Assembly (NCBI GenBank): GCA_003313425.1
Contig: NHZP01000084.1
Span: 62,001-126,000 of the forward strand
DNA: 64,000 nucleotides
Source of the DNA: Pseudopyrenochaeta lycopersici
Taxonomy: Eukaryota; Ascomycota; Dothideomycetes; Pleosporales; Pseudopyrenochaetaceae
Direction of reading: 5' to 3'
Every line of letters begins with the position of its first letter. The stretch's first letter is position 1. Of the stretch, positions 31,791 through 41,838 are shown one piece after another. A program made the position numbers and the translations under genes. Under the pieces are notes generated by a model. That model saw only the letters and a program-made list of their open reading frames with translations, was not told where the DNA came from and searched no databases.

Positions 31791-32423
31791 TCAAAGTACT
31801 TGCGATGCAGCGAGTGATGCAAAAAACGAGCGCCTAAACACAACCTCCACACGCGGGTTCTCTTTTGCTACATGTTCCCTCAGATTCTTCTCGACGAGCC
31901 CTATGTCCAGACTCCAACTGTTGCAGTTGCCAAGCCTGCAGCACCGACAGCCTGACTTCATTCGAACCTCAATACATAGTCTCCTGAGCCCAGGAAGTCT
32001 TTGAAGAGCCAGGAGATCCGGCATGGTCTTTGGAAAGTAGCTCAAGCCCTCCACCATGTGCGCTGCACCCAGGGTAACCAAGTGCAACTCGGCAATTGCT
32101 CCTCGCTCTGGTGCCTCGAATCTGTTCAGAAACGCAGGGATTCCATCCTCGCTCTTGATGCGAAAAGCATTAGACTTGAACGGGAACAGTCTTGCTTCGC
32201 TATATATTTGATGGCATGTCCGGAGAAGGCCCAGGAAGTTCTTCCGTCGATTGAGGATCCTGCTTGCCATCTTCCTAGTATCGTAGCTTGGCCAGCAGTA
32301 CACTTCGAACACCGTACCACCTAGTGTGTGCTCCCAGATCTGATTTCTCAGCTCTGCTGGGAGGGAAAGGAGGTAGAGCCGTTGGACTGGATCCCTTGAT
32401 AAAGTGGCGTCTGGAGCCGCCAT
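31791..32423 (-). CDS. LPxELR (DUF7730/F-box-like) protein
   Basis: A single exon of 210 residues from the ATG at 32423; the frame is open further upstream but without ATG. It has YLLSLPAELRNQIWEHTL at the N-terminus, then LLRTCHQIYSEARLFPFKSNAFRI, the usual second conserved block of fungal DUF7730-type proteins, and a Leu-rich strand (LPGLRRLCIEV). A Cys pair-rich stretch (GCRCCRLGNC) could bind metal. It is convergent with another LPxELR gene but only distantly similar to it. Function unknown. The frame is intact. Confidence 0.75.
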   Translation of the reverse strand: MAAPDATLSRDPVQRLYLLSLPAELRNQIWEHTLGGTVFEVYCWPSYDTRKMASRILNRRKNFLGLLRTCHQIYSEARLFPFKSNAFRIKSEDGIPAFLNRFEAPERGAIAELHLVTLGAAHMVEGLSYFPKTMPDLLALQRLPGLRRLCIEVRMKSGCRCCRLGNCNSWSLDIGLVEKNLREHVAKENPRVEVVFRRSFFASLAASQVL

Positions 32424-33268
32424 GCCCAGTTGTTGTCGTAGGGGACCGTAAGGTAGCAATGAATGAAGATGTTGGTTTGCAGCAGACTAGTTAAGCAGCG
32501 CAAATCTGGCGAGGAGCTCTCTCATTGATGGGCACTGCTATATGCATAAAGCCTATAAAAATACGTGCAGCTGCGATAAGTTGAAGTGCTTGTGAAAGAC
32601 CAGAGTAAAAGCATGTAGAAGCTATGTGCGAACCCGCATGAGCATATGGCGCAGTAGGAAGCATATGACTTCGAACCAGCGTATTCATGGCGCGTGTATC
32701 ACATGCGACGATGGTTAATTGAACATCAAGTGCTTAGTCATGCACCCTGCGCGAAGAGAGCGGGAGAGGTAAATGTTGTCAGCAGAATTCGATCAGCCAA
32801 TCTTCGCATGCATCGGAGCTCTGGGCAGTAGAGCAATCGTCAGACAGCTAGGTAACTGTGGTGTATCATGCATTGAAAGCAAAGCAAACATCAGCCTCAA
32901 GCTATATGCGAGTGTAGCAGATTACTCTTTTCCACCGCAGGAGCGCTTCCGCGGCCCCAGTGACTAAAGTAGCAGCACAGGTGCTGGGGGCTGTGAATTC
33001 TCTTTGGAAAATATTATAATTCATCGATTGTAGAGTCGCGGCCCTAAGCAGACCCATGCAACAACGATGTTGGCCTCAACGGTAAAAAGCAATACAACCT
33101 CTTTGTTCAACGTTGCAGCTTATTTTGCAAATCCTCCCCACATCCATAGTCGCTAAGCAAATTATTTTCTTGTTTCCATCATCGATAGTCCGGCTTTCCT
33201 GAAATACAAAATCTTGTGCTGATCGACAAAGCCTCGTCTTTCAGCGGTGTACAGAAAAGGGCTCTTGG
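32424..33268. other. No gene recognised
   Basis: Short frames only, without motifs. Confidence 0.4.
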
Positions 33269-33273
33269 CGTTC

Positions 33274-33500
33274 TGTCAGAATTTAATGAATCTTTTGGTC
33301 AGAATGGATGAGAATTGATGTGGGTCAGGTTCTTTTATTTATTGATTTTTCTGTCGTTTCGTGGTGGTGTTGGTTGTTATGTTCGTTGGTTCTGTTCTCT
33401 CTCCTTTTTAAACACAGACCTGATACATCGGTGATACATAGGTGATACCGTCCACGATGCAGTATTCGTGTACTTCAGTTTTTATGCCTCTTATCTGACA
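33274..33500 (-). mobile_element. Solo LTR related to the 16.2-kb Copia
   Basis: Both ends match the 175-bp LTR of the full-length Copia in reverse orientation (TGTCAGAATTTAATGAATC... to ...CTTATCTGACA). The middle is about 50 bp longer and different. The flanks are CGTTC and CGTAC, a near-matching 5-bp target duplication. It is an older or sister family member reduced to a solo LTR. Confidence 0.85.
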
Positions 33501-33736
33501 CGTACATTTGGACCCGTTTGCCTCACTCCCTCCGATGGTACTTTCCATGCCCCGAAACCTTCGATCGATAGTTTCACACATTCTAAAAGAAACTTCCCCA
33601 TGTGCAGATACCACCCAATCAGATGATTCATTAGGTTAGAGTTCGTGAAGGTCTCTGGCGTGATCCTAGTGGCAGTCAGTCCTCTGTCAAGAGCGGCTTG
33701 TATGAGATCACAACAGACTGCAAGCTGGTATGACAT
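33491..33736 (-). pseudogene. Uncharacterised ORF whose 3' end runs into the solo LTR
   Basis: This open frame (MSYQLAVCCDLIQAALDRG ... WYLHMGKFLLECVKLSIEGF) looks coding in composition but was not recognised. It is open without ATG up to 33817. Its last four codons and stop come from the 5-bp flank and the LTR, so the insertion replaced its natural end. Status as a gene is uncertain. Confidence 0.35.
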
Positions 33737-33817
33737 TTCAGGCTTTCGAGAAGCACAGATACTGGACACTGTTACAAATGTGTGGAACTGATCAGGACGG
33801 CATCCTACCAAGTACAA

Positions 33818-34768
33818 TGGAAAGAGAAATGAATATGGCCATGGTACGCGAGTTTCGAAGATGGTTGATGCAGTACACCAGCGGGTTGACTGACTTATTA
33901 TTTCACGGGGCGAAACATGCTAATAAGTCTCGTATAAGCAGGCGTTAATTGGACGTTCTCCAGATCAGCAGCATAACCAATGAGCCGCGTGCGCCGCCGA
34001 ATGGCATTGCCGGAGAGCTGAATCTCGGCCAGTCATCCGAACCAAGAAGATGATTATCTTTACCCTAATCCCAGCTCTCTGCTTACATTGATGGACGAGA
34101 AATGGCGTGATATGTGGGACTGATAGACGCAGAGGTTTTATGATGATAGGGGTCTGCTTCGAAATGAGAGCAGTCCGCTGCGTCTTCCTCAAGTATGGGA
34201 CTGCATATGCAGCATAAACAGACGGTGACGAGTGCTCCATCATCCAATGCTCCTAATGCCTCTGCCATTGGTCATTGTCAGTGAAGCTCGAATGAGGTCA
34301 ATAAAGGATATTACAACGATCATCAAGTGTTCAATTGCCAGCTTATGCTTCGTGGGAGCAAGCAAACGAATGTCTCGCGGGTTAGCCCCTGGAATTCGCT
34401 TTATGGAAATCATCATTTCACCACTTTGACCAATTTACAGTGCGTTCAGTCCAACAGCCATAGGTGGGTTACGCGAAATATCTTATGAAGGCCGATTCCA
34501 GGTACACAGATTTAACCTTGACTGTAAAAATGTTGAGTGTACACGCATGTATTCAGATCTATATATCTGCTCGAACGAATCATTGTGGCTGAAAGGGAGA
34601 GCTCAAGCTTGACATCTTTCTAGCTCGAGAGCGCGTTCGATGCACCAAGCACAGACATCTCCATCGAAGCAGCTTGAGATGGGATTGGCTCTTGTTGTTC
34701 CAGTAAATGATTGTATAGAACCAAGAGGTGACCTCGATCCATTAATCCCCTCGCTGATATTTGGTGCT
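33818..34768. other. No gene recognised
   Basis: Short frames only. Confidence 0.4.
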
Positions 34769-35140
34769 TCAAGAATGATGAAGAGATGGATTCATGATGA
34801 GCCCTTTCCTCCCATTTGACATCTTCTGTGATGCTCCAAGTGACCTCGAATGAGCGTGGGTGATCCAGTGTCCTTCAGTCACCCTAGCCGATCCAGAACC
34901 ACCCAGAAACGGTATATGAAAGTCGTTGGAAGGGGCGATGGAGGCTCTCCAGACGTTATAGTATTGTTGCTGTGCAAGCTCCTCGTCGAAGCTGAAGATA
35001 CATTCATCGTCGGCAGTTTCCATTCGTTCGCCGAGCGGTGTTGTGGCCTGGTGCGTCGATTCAGGCCACGCACGGTAGCCTAATGTAGCCGCCGTTTGCT
35101 TCCATTTCGGCGTCGATTTTGGTCCACGTTCGTAAGGCAT
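34769..35140 (-). CDS. Hypothetical protein, hAT inserted just upstream
   Basis: A 123-residue frame with ATG at 35140. Composition is protein-like (ADDECIFSFDEELAQQQYY, APSNDFHIPFLGGSG), but no family is recognised. Its start lies 37 bases from the hAT target duplication (35178-35185). On the far side of the hAT, in the same orientation, is a TATATAAG box at about 38074-38082. The hAT may thus have landed between promoter and start codon. Whether the gene is real or still transcribed is open. Confidence 0.4.
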   Translation of the reverse strand: MPYERGPKSTPKWKQTAATLGYRAWPESTHQATTPLGERMETADDECIFSFDEELAQQQYYNVWRASIAPSNDFHIPFLGGSGSARVTEGHWITHAHSRSLGASQKMSNGRKGLIMNPSLHHS

Positions 35141-35177
35141 TGGGTAGTCTCAAAGCCGGAGTTGTCCCGTGAGACTG

Positions 35178-35185
35178 ACTGACTC
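35178..35185. repeat. Left target-site duplication of the intact hAT
   Basis: ACTGACTC, identical to 38025-38032. Confidence 0.9.
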
Positions 35186-38024
35186 CAGTGTATTAAACGG
35201 ATGGCGCCGATTTGGATGATCCATCCAAATATGGCTTTGGATGGCTGAATCCAGATGCATAATGGATTTGGCGATCCATCCATATGCGGTAGTGTGGCTT
35301 CAGCCATCGCCTCCTATTTCCTTAGTTAGCGAGCCCCTGATAACGATGAAGCTTCGAACGCACTGTTTCTCCCACCTATATCCAAAGCTTCATGATGTCT
35401 TCTTTTAAACCCAACTTTCAACGTTCTTTTAACTTCAGTAAGATAAACTTTGAGCCTCAAGAATCCCGTTAGTATCCAGATATGAAGGCAGCACGTGCCG
35501 GATATCGCGCCAAATATCCATCATTAACATCATCGCCGGAACCGTCGTCACCATCAGATATCGGCGGCGCCTCCGTAATTGTCTCAGATGTAGCTTCGAC
35601 GTTATCGGAGGTGTCAACTCTTACTACCGTTCCAACTTTCGACACAGATCTGAGTAAGAACGTACAACTTGGCGAGCCGAATCAGTTCGAGCAATCAAAG
35701 TTCGACTATCGTGAAGTCGAGTGGGATAGACTGCCTGGCCACACTATACCGCTTCAGCGATTGACGGGCGGCCTGCGTTCGTGGATATGGCAATTTGGCG
35801 TGCCAACTGAAGAGACGGAGACCGGATCACGCTGGTGGCTTTGCATGAAATGTCACAAGGTAGATCCGGTGTTTCGAGCCCAGCACAATTACCATTACAT
35901 GGTCGACAAAGGAAGCAGTAATGCATCTGATCATCTTCACCAAGTCCACAGGCTTGGGTGGAACAAGAAGACAAAGTCGGTCGAGCAATATGCAGGCAAA
36001 GGCTTACTACCACTAGTAAGTCTTGATGCATATAGATCGGCGGAGCAGGCTACCCTGAATGAGTTAGCAATCGCCTTCGACGAGGTGCATTTTCGGAAGC
36101 TACTCGCACGTTGGATTGTGTACGACAATGTCTCCTTCCGACAGGTGGATAGTGAGGTCTTTCGCGACTTTATTACCTATCTCTCACCGCGCGCAGGTGT
36201 TGCCTTGCCTTGCGGTCGAACTGTGCGTAACTGGATTATGCAGGGCTACCAAATTCACAAGGCTACTGTGAAAAACGCCTTGCACAATGCTATCAGCAAG
36301 ATCCACATCGCCTTCGACTTATGGACCTCTGGTAATTGTCTCTCGCTGAACGGAGTCACGGCTCACTTTCTGGATGCCAACTTCAAGACGCAGTCGATTC
36401 TTCTATCGTCGCCGGAGCAGAGTGAGTCCCATTACGGTGTCGACATCGCAGACCAAGTTATCACGGTCATCGAGGACTTTAACATTGCAAGCAAGCTAGG
36501 ATTCTTTGTGTTAGATAATGCCTTAAACAATGACACGGCGATGGAAGCAATCGGAGCAAGATTCGGCTTCAAACCCAAGGAGCGACGTCTTCGTTGTGCT
36601 GGCCATATTATCAACCTGATTGCGCGCCACCTTTTATTCGGATTTGACAAGAAACTTTTCGAATTCGAAGATGCGATTCCAGGAAACATGCGGGATGAAT
36701 TGAAGCGCTGGAGGAGGACGGGACCGGTCGGCAAAGCTCATAACTTGATTGTCTGGACTTATTCAAGTCCATCGCGAAGGAATCGCTGGCATAATAAACA
36801 ACGAGAATATTTTGAGCAGATAGTCGACAAAGACGAGTGGCATACAATAAAGATTCGCGAACTTCATAGGAGTAATGATACTCGCTGGAACAGTGTCTAC
36901 GACGAGATTAAGACGCTGCTTCCTCTGCGCGCGCCGTTCGACGACTTCATCCAAAGTGAGCGCGAAGCTGCTTTAAAGAAGAAGACCAAGAAACATGACA
37001 ACGATCCCGGTGCGGCTCGCAATGCAATCATACAGGATACACTGTCCGAGGAAGACTGGGCTATTCTTGCTCAGTATGCGAAGCTCCTCGAGCCATGCTG
37101 GGAGGCTACCATGGACCTTCAAGGCCGCCCGGGCGATGGGAAGACTTGTGGACTCTTTAATGTCATGCCAGACCTCGAGTGTATCGTCGAGCACCTTACC
37201 GAAGTGTACAACAATTACAAGGACGCGCCGGCAGCGGCTACCGAAGGTCAATGGCATTTTAGGACCCAGATCAAACTTGCGCTCGACAAGGCAGAAGAAT
37301 ATTACGCCAAACTTGACGACTCTCCCGCATATCTTGCGGCAACAGTACTTCATCCGAGTTACACTTGGCGCTTCATTGAGCAGAGATGGGCTCGCAAGAA
37401 GTCTTGGGTTTTATCAGGCAAGAAGTCCGTCAAGTCGTTGTATGGGCTTCAATATAAGAAGCAAGTTGTATCGGAAGCTATCTCACCGCAGAAGCAACGT
37501 GAGCCGAACAAAGTCGTTGCTCATCGTCGGCAACATCTTGACAAGGTTCACTCGGATGCCCGCAAAGCTACTCCCCAGGATGAGTTCGAGCGGTTCTGCG
37601 ATCAAGCAATTATTGATGTTAACGACTGCCCAATTCAATGGTGGCGTACGATCGGCTTAAAGGAATATCCTCATCTTGCGCAGATGGCGTTTGACATGCT
37701 ATCTATCCCAGCAATGAGCGATGAACCTGAACGAGTCTTCAGCCATATGGGACTCATGGTAACGAAACGTCGTAATCATCTTGAGCAAGATATAGTCCAA
37801 GCCGCGCAATGTCTCTACTCCTGGGATCGTGCCAGCATTATTGACATGATGGCGAGCGATCCAGCAATGTAACTAGTCGCAATCACGCTCTTCAGAGATC
37901 AAATATAGTTCGGTGGCTTCAGCCTCAAAGACCAATTTGGCTTAGATCCAGCGATTATCCAAAAGCCATCCAAGCCACCTAATGGATTTGGATCGGCTGG
38001 CCGATCCATCCATTTAACACACTG
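35186..38024 (+). mobile_element. Intact hAT DNA transposon
   Basis: A 2839-bp element. The inverted ends start CAGTGTATTAAACGGATGG on the left and, reverse-complemented, CAGTGTGTTAAATGGATGG on the right. Perfect 8-bp duplications ACTGACTC flank it, the hallmark of hAT insertion. Many GGATGG/CCATCC motifs lie inside the ends as subterminal repeats. It carries one full-length transposase. The clean flanks and open frame argue for a recent, possibly autonomous copy. Confidence 0.93.
35482..37872 (+). CDS. hAT transposase, full length
   Basis: A 796-residue single-exon transposase that should cut and paste the surrounding element. A Ser/Pro-rich N-terminus is followed by a BED-type zinc finger (WWLCMKCHKVDP ... 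ASDHLHQVH, about residues 112-155). The RNase-H-like core comes next (HIAFDLWTSGN, FVLDNALNNDT, CAGHIINLIARH, GPVGKAHN, NDTRWNSVYDE) and includes the candidate acidic residues of the DDE/D triad. The end carries the hAT dimerisation domain (SDEPERVFSHMGLMVTKRRN, near residues 745-765). Length and domain order are normal for fungal hAT transposases and no stop interrupts it. Confidence 0.92.
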   Translation: MKAARAGYRAKYPSLTSSPEPSSPSDIGGASVIVSDVASTLSEVSTLTTVPTFDTDLSKNVQLGEPNQFEQSKFDYREVEWDRLPGHTIPLQRLTGGLRSWIWQFGVPTEETETGSRWWLCMKCHKVDPVFRAQHNYHYMVDKGSSNASDHLHQVHRLGWNKKTKSVEQYAGKGLLPLVSLDAYRSAEQATLNELAIAFDEVHFRKLLARWIVYDNVSFRQVDSEVFRDFITYLSPRAGVALPCGRTVRNWIMQGYQIHKATVKNALHNAISKIHIAFDLWTSGNCLSLNGVTAHFLDANFKTQSILLSSPEQSESHYGVDIADQVITVIEDFNIASKLGFFVLDNALNNDTAMEAIGARFGFKPKERRLRCAGHIINLIARHLLFGFDKKLFEFEDAIPGNMRDELKRWRRTGPVGKAHNLIVWTYSSPSRRNRWHNKQREYFEQIVDKDEWHTIKIRELHRSNDTRWNSVYDEIKTLLPLRAPFDDFIQSEREAALKKKTKKHDNDPGAARNAIIQDTLSEEDWAILAQYAKLLEPCWEATMDLQGRPGDGKTCGLFNVMPDLECIVEHLTEVYNNYKDAPAAATEGQWHFRTQIKLALDKAEEYYAKLDDSPAYLAATVLHPSYTWRFIEQRWARKKSWVLSGKKSVKSLYGLQYKKQVVSEAISPQKQREPNKVVAHRRQHLDKVHSDARKATPQDEFERFCDQAIIDVNDCPIQWWRTIGLKEYPHLAQMAFDMLSIPAMSDEPERVFSHMGLMVTKRRNHLEQDIVQAAQCLYSWDRASIIDMMASDPAM

Positions 38025-38032
38025 ACTGACTC
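38025..38032. repeat. Right target-site duplication of the intact hAT
   Basis: ACTGACTC, identical to 35178-35185. Confidence 0.9.
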
Positions 38033-38073
38033 ACACACCCGTCTCAAATAGGCTCATTTGTCAATCATGCCCG

Positions 38074-38082
38074 CTTATATAG
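38074..38082 (-). promoter_or_regulatory. Possible TATA box separated from its gene by the hAT
   Basis: On the minus strand this reads CTATATAAG. About 42 bases downstream lies the hAT target site, and beyond the element the ORF at 35140 starts 37 bases later. With the hAT removed, the box would lie about 80 bases before the ATG. Confidence 0.35.
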
Positions 38083-38315
38083 ACTTCGACAGTAACTTGG
38101 GTGGTCAGTATGATCTTGGCAAACAGTCATATTCATTGTTGTGGGGCACTAATAAGCGTTCGAAGACTCCACCATCAAAGCCTTCCGAACAATCTGGGCA
38201 CGGATTACATATTCAGCATATGCGAGCAGTGTAATAATGCTGGAAAGGCGAACACTTGCACCTCGAACAGAGTAATTATTCTACATGCCCCCAAAAAAAG
38301 GCTCGCTTTTCTCTA

Positions 38316-38574
38316 CAGTCGTCAGCGAAATCGGCTTCACCTTTGCAGGCAGCAACATCAGTTGTAAGCGAAACTGCCAGCAAGAGTGCTCAGCCCCATC
38401 GCCTTCCGTAAGTAGTCAAGCGCTAACTGTCAGCATCATGATCAGCGACACATGCAAGGGTTAAATCCAGGTTACTGGTCAGCGATCGACGCAGCAAGGG
38501 CCCACCCTTGCTGGCAGGCCAGCCCCAGTCAAAGTTGCTGCTCGCAAAGGTGAAGCCGATTTCGCTATTGACTG
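38316..38574. mobile_element. TA-flanked MITE, family B, copy 1
   Basis: A 259-bp element flanked by TA. Its inverted arms start CAGTC and share AGCGAAATCGGCTTCACC. The interior (from 38379) recurs at 63031-63202 with few changes. The TA duplication and CAGT start resemble family A, so both are probably moved by a Tc1/mariner-type transposase elsewhere. Confidence 0.75.
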
Positions 38575-38581
38575 TATCTCC

Positions 38582-38708
38582 TCTGCAGGAGCATAAGCAA
38601 AGAAATGAAGTTCTGTATGGGCTTAGAGGAGACCAAGATCCACTGTAGGAAAATGTATTCGTAGACCATTAATAGTGGCCCTTTCGGCTCCACCGCCGGA
38701 CGTTAATA

Positions 38709-38748
<40 letters not shown>
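38582..38748 (+). mobile_element. LINE 3' UTR fragment with TG tail
   Basis: Shares ATGGGCTT, CCTTTCGGCTC, CCGCCGG and CGTTAATA with the sequence after the LINE ORF at 25.6-25.9 kb, and also ends in a TG run. It has no coding part, so it is a very short 5'-truncated copy. Confidence 0.65.
38714..38748. repeat. (TG)n microsatellite
   Basis: About 17 TG units ending the LINE fragment. Confidence 0.9.
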
Positions 38749-38750
<2 letters not shown>

Positions 38751-38857
38751 GTATCTCCTCTGCTTCCGGAGGTTCCGCAGACAGTAGTAGTTATCGGTCC
38801 TACTATTGATAGCTCTTTCCTATGCAGTACGTCTAAGTTTCCCCTTGTATCTGACGG
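38751..38857 (-). mobile_element. LTR fragment, second Copia-like family
   Basis: On the minus strand it shares GTACTGCATAGGAAAG, TAGTAGGACCGATAACTA and GGAACCTCCGGAAGC with the solo LTR at 29696. It is cut off where the LINE TG tail begins, and its other end overlaps the last codons of the ORF at 38833. Confidence 0.7.
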
Positions 38858-39719
38858 GGTGATATCGGAGAATACATCTGGAGAAGAGACGACTGAATGT
38901 CGCTCTCATCTATGTGTATGCCTGTTGCACTCCGATTCCGGCCAGTATAATTGGGAGGTAGTTGCTGCATGAATCCTGTGTGCGACGGCCGATCTGAAGC
39001 AGGTTTCGACTCGCTCGCGATATACCGCAGCGCGGTGCAGAAGCGCTTGCCGAAAGTCTTTCTTTCTTCAGGAAAACACGCCTGCACTATCCCAGCAGAG
39101 ACGAAGTACCATTTCATCACCAGTGCAAGTCGAGCGCTATCGGCTTGAGTGATGGTTCGGGGGTCTCGTGGGTAGGTCCTATTGAACGGATGGAGGATAC
39201 GATGGTTCGCAACCATTTCAGTACTTGTGTGGATTTTGGCGCAGCCCTGCGCGTCCTCGATGTAGAACTCTACTTTGTGGAAGGCACTCATTGGCACCAG
39301 GTATGCAAAGATGTCGTCGCCTTTTGTGCATGGTGGCCGATGAGCAGCTTCTTCGGCTGAGCATGAGAGAGCAAGTCTTGCTGGACAAAATGTACTTGTT
39401 CTGCTCTTGGTATGTTCTCTAAGAGATATATTGCGCCACAGGAGTGCAGGTAGCTGTGTATCCTGCTCTGGTCGCCGTCCTCGTTCCGTGGAGCGTAAGG
39501 CAACACTCTTTTGGATGCGGTGCGCGTCGTATTGGATGATGTTGTCGGTGTTGCGCCCATCGAATACTTCGCAGACTGGTACGACTTGCCTAGCGCTGCC
39601 GCGGTCCTGGAGGGGGACACATTGGGTTTGTGGTGGATACGATCAGCTTGTCGCTGACAGTGGGTGAAGCCTTGAGAGGTATGCTTCTGACACTTCTGTG
39701 GACTGCTAGATCCGGCCAT
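38833..39719 (-). pseudogene. Uncharacterised protein, frame-broken, 3' end in an LTR
   Basis: From the ATG at 39719 (MAGSSSPQKCQ...) the first frame covers about 30-40 residues. A second frame then stays open without ATG for about 250 residues: QVVPVCEVFDGRNTDNIIQY ... GDDIFAYLVPMSAFHKVEF ... EERKTFGKRFCTALRYIAS. It ends at 38833. The switch near 39625 could be a missed intron or a frameshift. The last seven residues (RQIQGET) and the stop are LTR sequence, so the natural end is lost. No family was recognised, and a competing third-frame reading exists, so the model is tentative. Confidence 0.4.
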
Positions 39720-40358
39720 GGTGTGTAACGTTGGTTGGGGTGAGTAGGAGTAGAAGGTGATCTTTACCATCTGGCAAACTTTGCGTGAGAATTGCATGCT
39801 GCCGTGTTGCTGGTAGACAGAAACTGCGGCGCTTATAAGAGGAAACGAAGTGGCTTGAGAAAGATGCTAAGCAGGTGCGCTTAAGGCTGATGATTTGAGA
39901 CTACGTCAAGTCAAGTGAGTGATATGGGAAGTAAAAGCTTGATAACCACATTGCAGCACACTTTTGAAGCGGTTTGAGTCAGACCATACTAGTCTCGTAA
40001 GAAGTGAACACAACCCTTATCAGGCTCATGAACACTAAGCTAGCTGCAGAGGTCATCGGTGACAGCGCACTCAACATGAACGTCATGAGATGTATTGTCT
40101 CTGCGATCAGGTTCTCATCATGCATGTTGCTTCGCAAGCAGTGAACGGGAGACAAAGTCGTGGCTCACTTCTATATTACTGCGCAACGATTCTCTGAGTC
40201 AAATCGCAGAAGCAACACTGCATCATAGAAGTCACGCTATCATGCTGAGAACCATTACACTCATAATCCGAAACAATGCACACAGAGTATTCTGTTGCCT
40301 GCGATCTGCTCATGTTCTATTCAACAATCCAACCCGACACCCAAGCCACGGCGTTCGC
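39720..40358. other. No gene recognised
   Basis: Short frames only. Confidence 0.4.
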
Positions 40359-41042
40359 TTAGCGAACGATGTTGTCTGTCCTCCGCCGCTTCTTCTTCGG
40401 AGTGTCTACCCCACCCGAGACCCTTTGATCATGCACCCGATGCCCAACCCACTTCAACGCTGGCTTGTCACATAGTTCACGATCCGCAAGATGCACGTCC
40501 CATGCAGCATTTACATGGCACCGTGCATAATTTCCTGTACATCCATCTAGCTCTAATATGTCAGTAGCTGCGGTATGGTCAGCGGGCTTTTCTTGGTACT
40601 TGGTCCCTGATCCAGGATTCTCCTGAGCCACATCGTCGTCAATGTGGCCTGGGAGTACCTCTCCTGGCTCGTAGATCTCTAGTTCCTCCTCCGTCTCACT
40701 GGCAGTAGATGCGTGATTGGGACTGTGTTTATGTGATCCCTCATGATCATCTTGACTTTGCTCTTCCGTCGATGGTAACATGCTTTGACGATCCTGAAGC
40801 TTAGTTGGTAGATCTTCGATTCTCGCATTATCTGAATCTGGCTGCAAATACGCATCAGCGGAGGTCGTGGTTTAGCCCACGTAACAACATACCGCCTGAG
40901 GTGACTCCCCCTTTTGAGTCTTAGATTCGCATAATGACATGAGCATCTTCATAAGCTCGACAAGCAATACATCTCGTTCTGCTGCGAGAGACTTGTTTTG
41001 CCTGTACTTCTTAGTATATGCTTGTAAGATGGGTAGTGGCAT
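40359..41042 (-). CDS. Hypothetical acidic protein with C-terminal NLS
   Basis: The model is 41042-40893 joined to 40841-40359, 210 residues. The 51-nt intron begins GTATGT, has CTGAT before the end and closes TTGCAG, keeping frame. The N-terminal part is helical (YTKKYRQNKSLAAERDVLLVELMKML). The middle is rich in Ser, Glu and Asp. The end, TPKKKRRRTDNIVR, is a classic basic nuclear signal. A frame further upstream (to about 41210) encodes a coiled-coil-like stretch and may be an earlier exon with a 53-nt intron, but has no certain ATG. No family was recognised. Confidence 0.5.
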
Positions 41043-41227
41043 AATCACCGTTGACGCAGATGGAGATCCTGCAGCGATTTTCGTATAGGCTGCAGCTCGC
41101 GCTTCAAAGACTCCACGATACTCTCTTGCATTGTAGCCAGCTGTTTTTCAGTGTTTTTTTCTCCTTGTTCGAACCGAGTTGCCACGGAGTGTGATTTGTC
41201 GGAGGCGCTGGCCATATCTTCGGACAA

Positions 41228-41838
41228 GTGTTTGGATGCCTAAATGGATAGAGCATGAAACTGCAAGTAGGCGAGCAGCTATCAGTGCTATTTGAAGGTG
41301 CTGCAAGTGCGTCGATTCCTTTCAAGTACTTCAAGGCTGAGCTATGCTTATTGGAAGCACGTTAGTCATGGCAGCGTTTTCCTGGTGCTTCACTGGTGTA
41401 GCGGACCCACGAGTGAAAGCTATGCAGCTTCGTGACTTTGCGAACGTAGAGTGTCAGAACATCAGCAGCTGCAAACCAAGTTGCGCTACCTAAACGTGCA
41501 CAATCACCTGCGACAATTGTCATCACCAAGATAAAATTCTTTTGTTTCTCACTATCTCTGCTTACGTGGCGTATTTGCGGAGATATCGAAGGTCTTGAAG
41601 GATGTCTTACGAAGTATGCTTGTTGCCCATTTGCTTACACGATCCTACGCCATACTGATGACTGAGTCACAGAACGCGCCAATAACTTACACCTTGCTAT
41701 CGTTTCAATGATGGATGTTCAAGGCTGCGATCCATATAAGCCTGCCATACTTGATCAGAACTGGGCGCCCATGTATTACCGTTTACATACCCGCATTCAG
41801 GCTGTGCCCTTTGAGCGTAATCGCAATTTCTTACAAGC
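41228..41838. other. No gene; small Copia RNase H relic
   Basis: Positions about 41459-41518 on the plus strand read QQLQTKLRYLNVHNHLRQL, a worn form of the Copia RNase H tail (LQTKLRHVDIHNHWLRQE). Nothing else was recognised. Confidence 0.45.
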
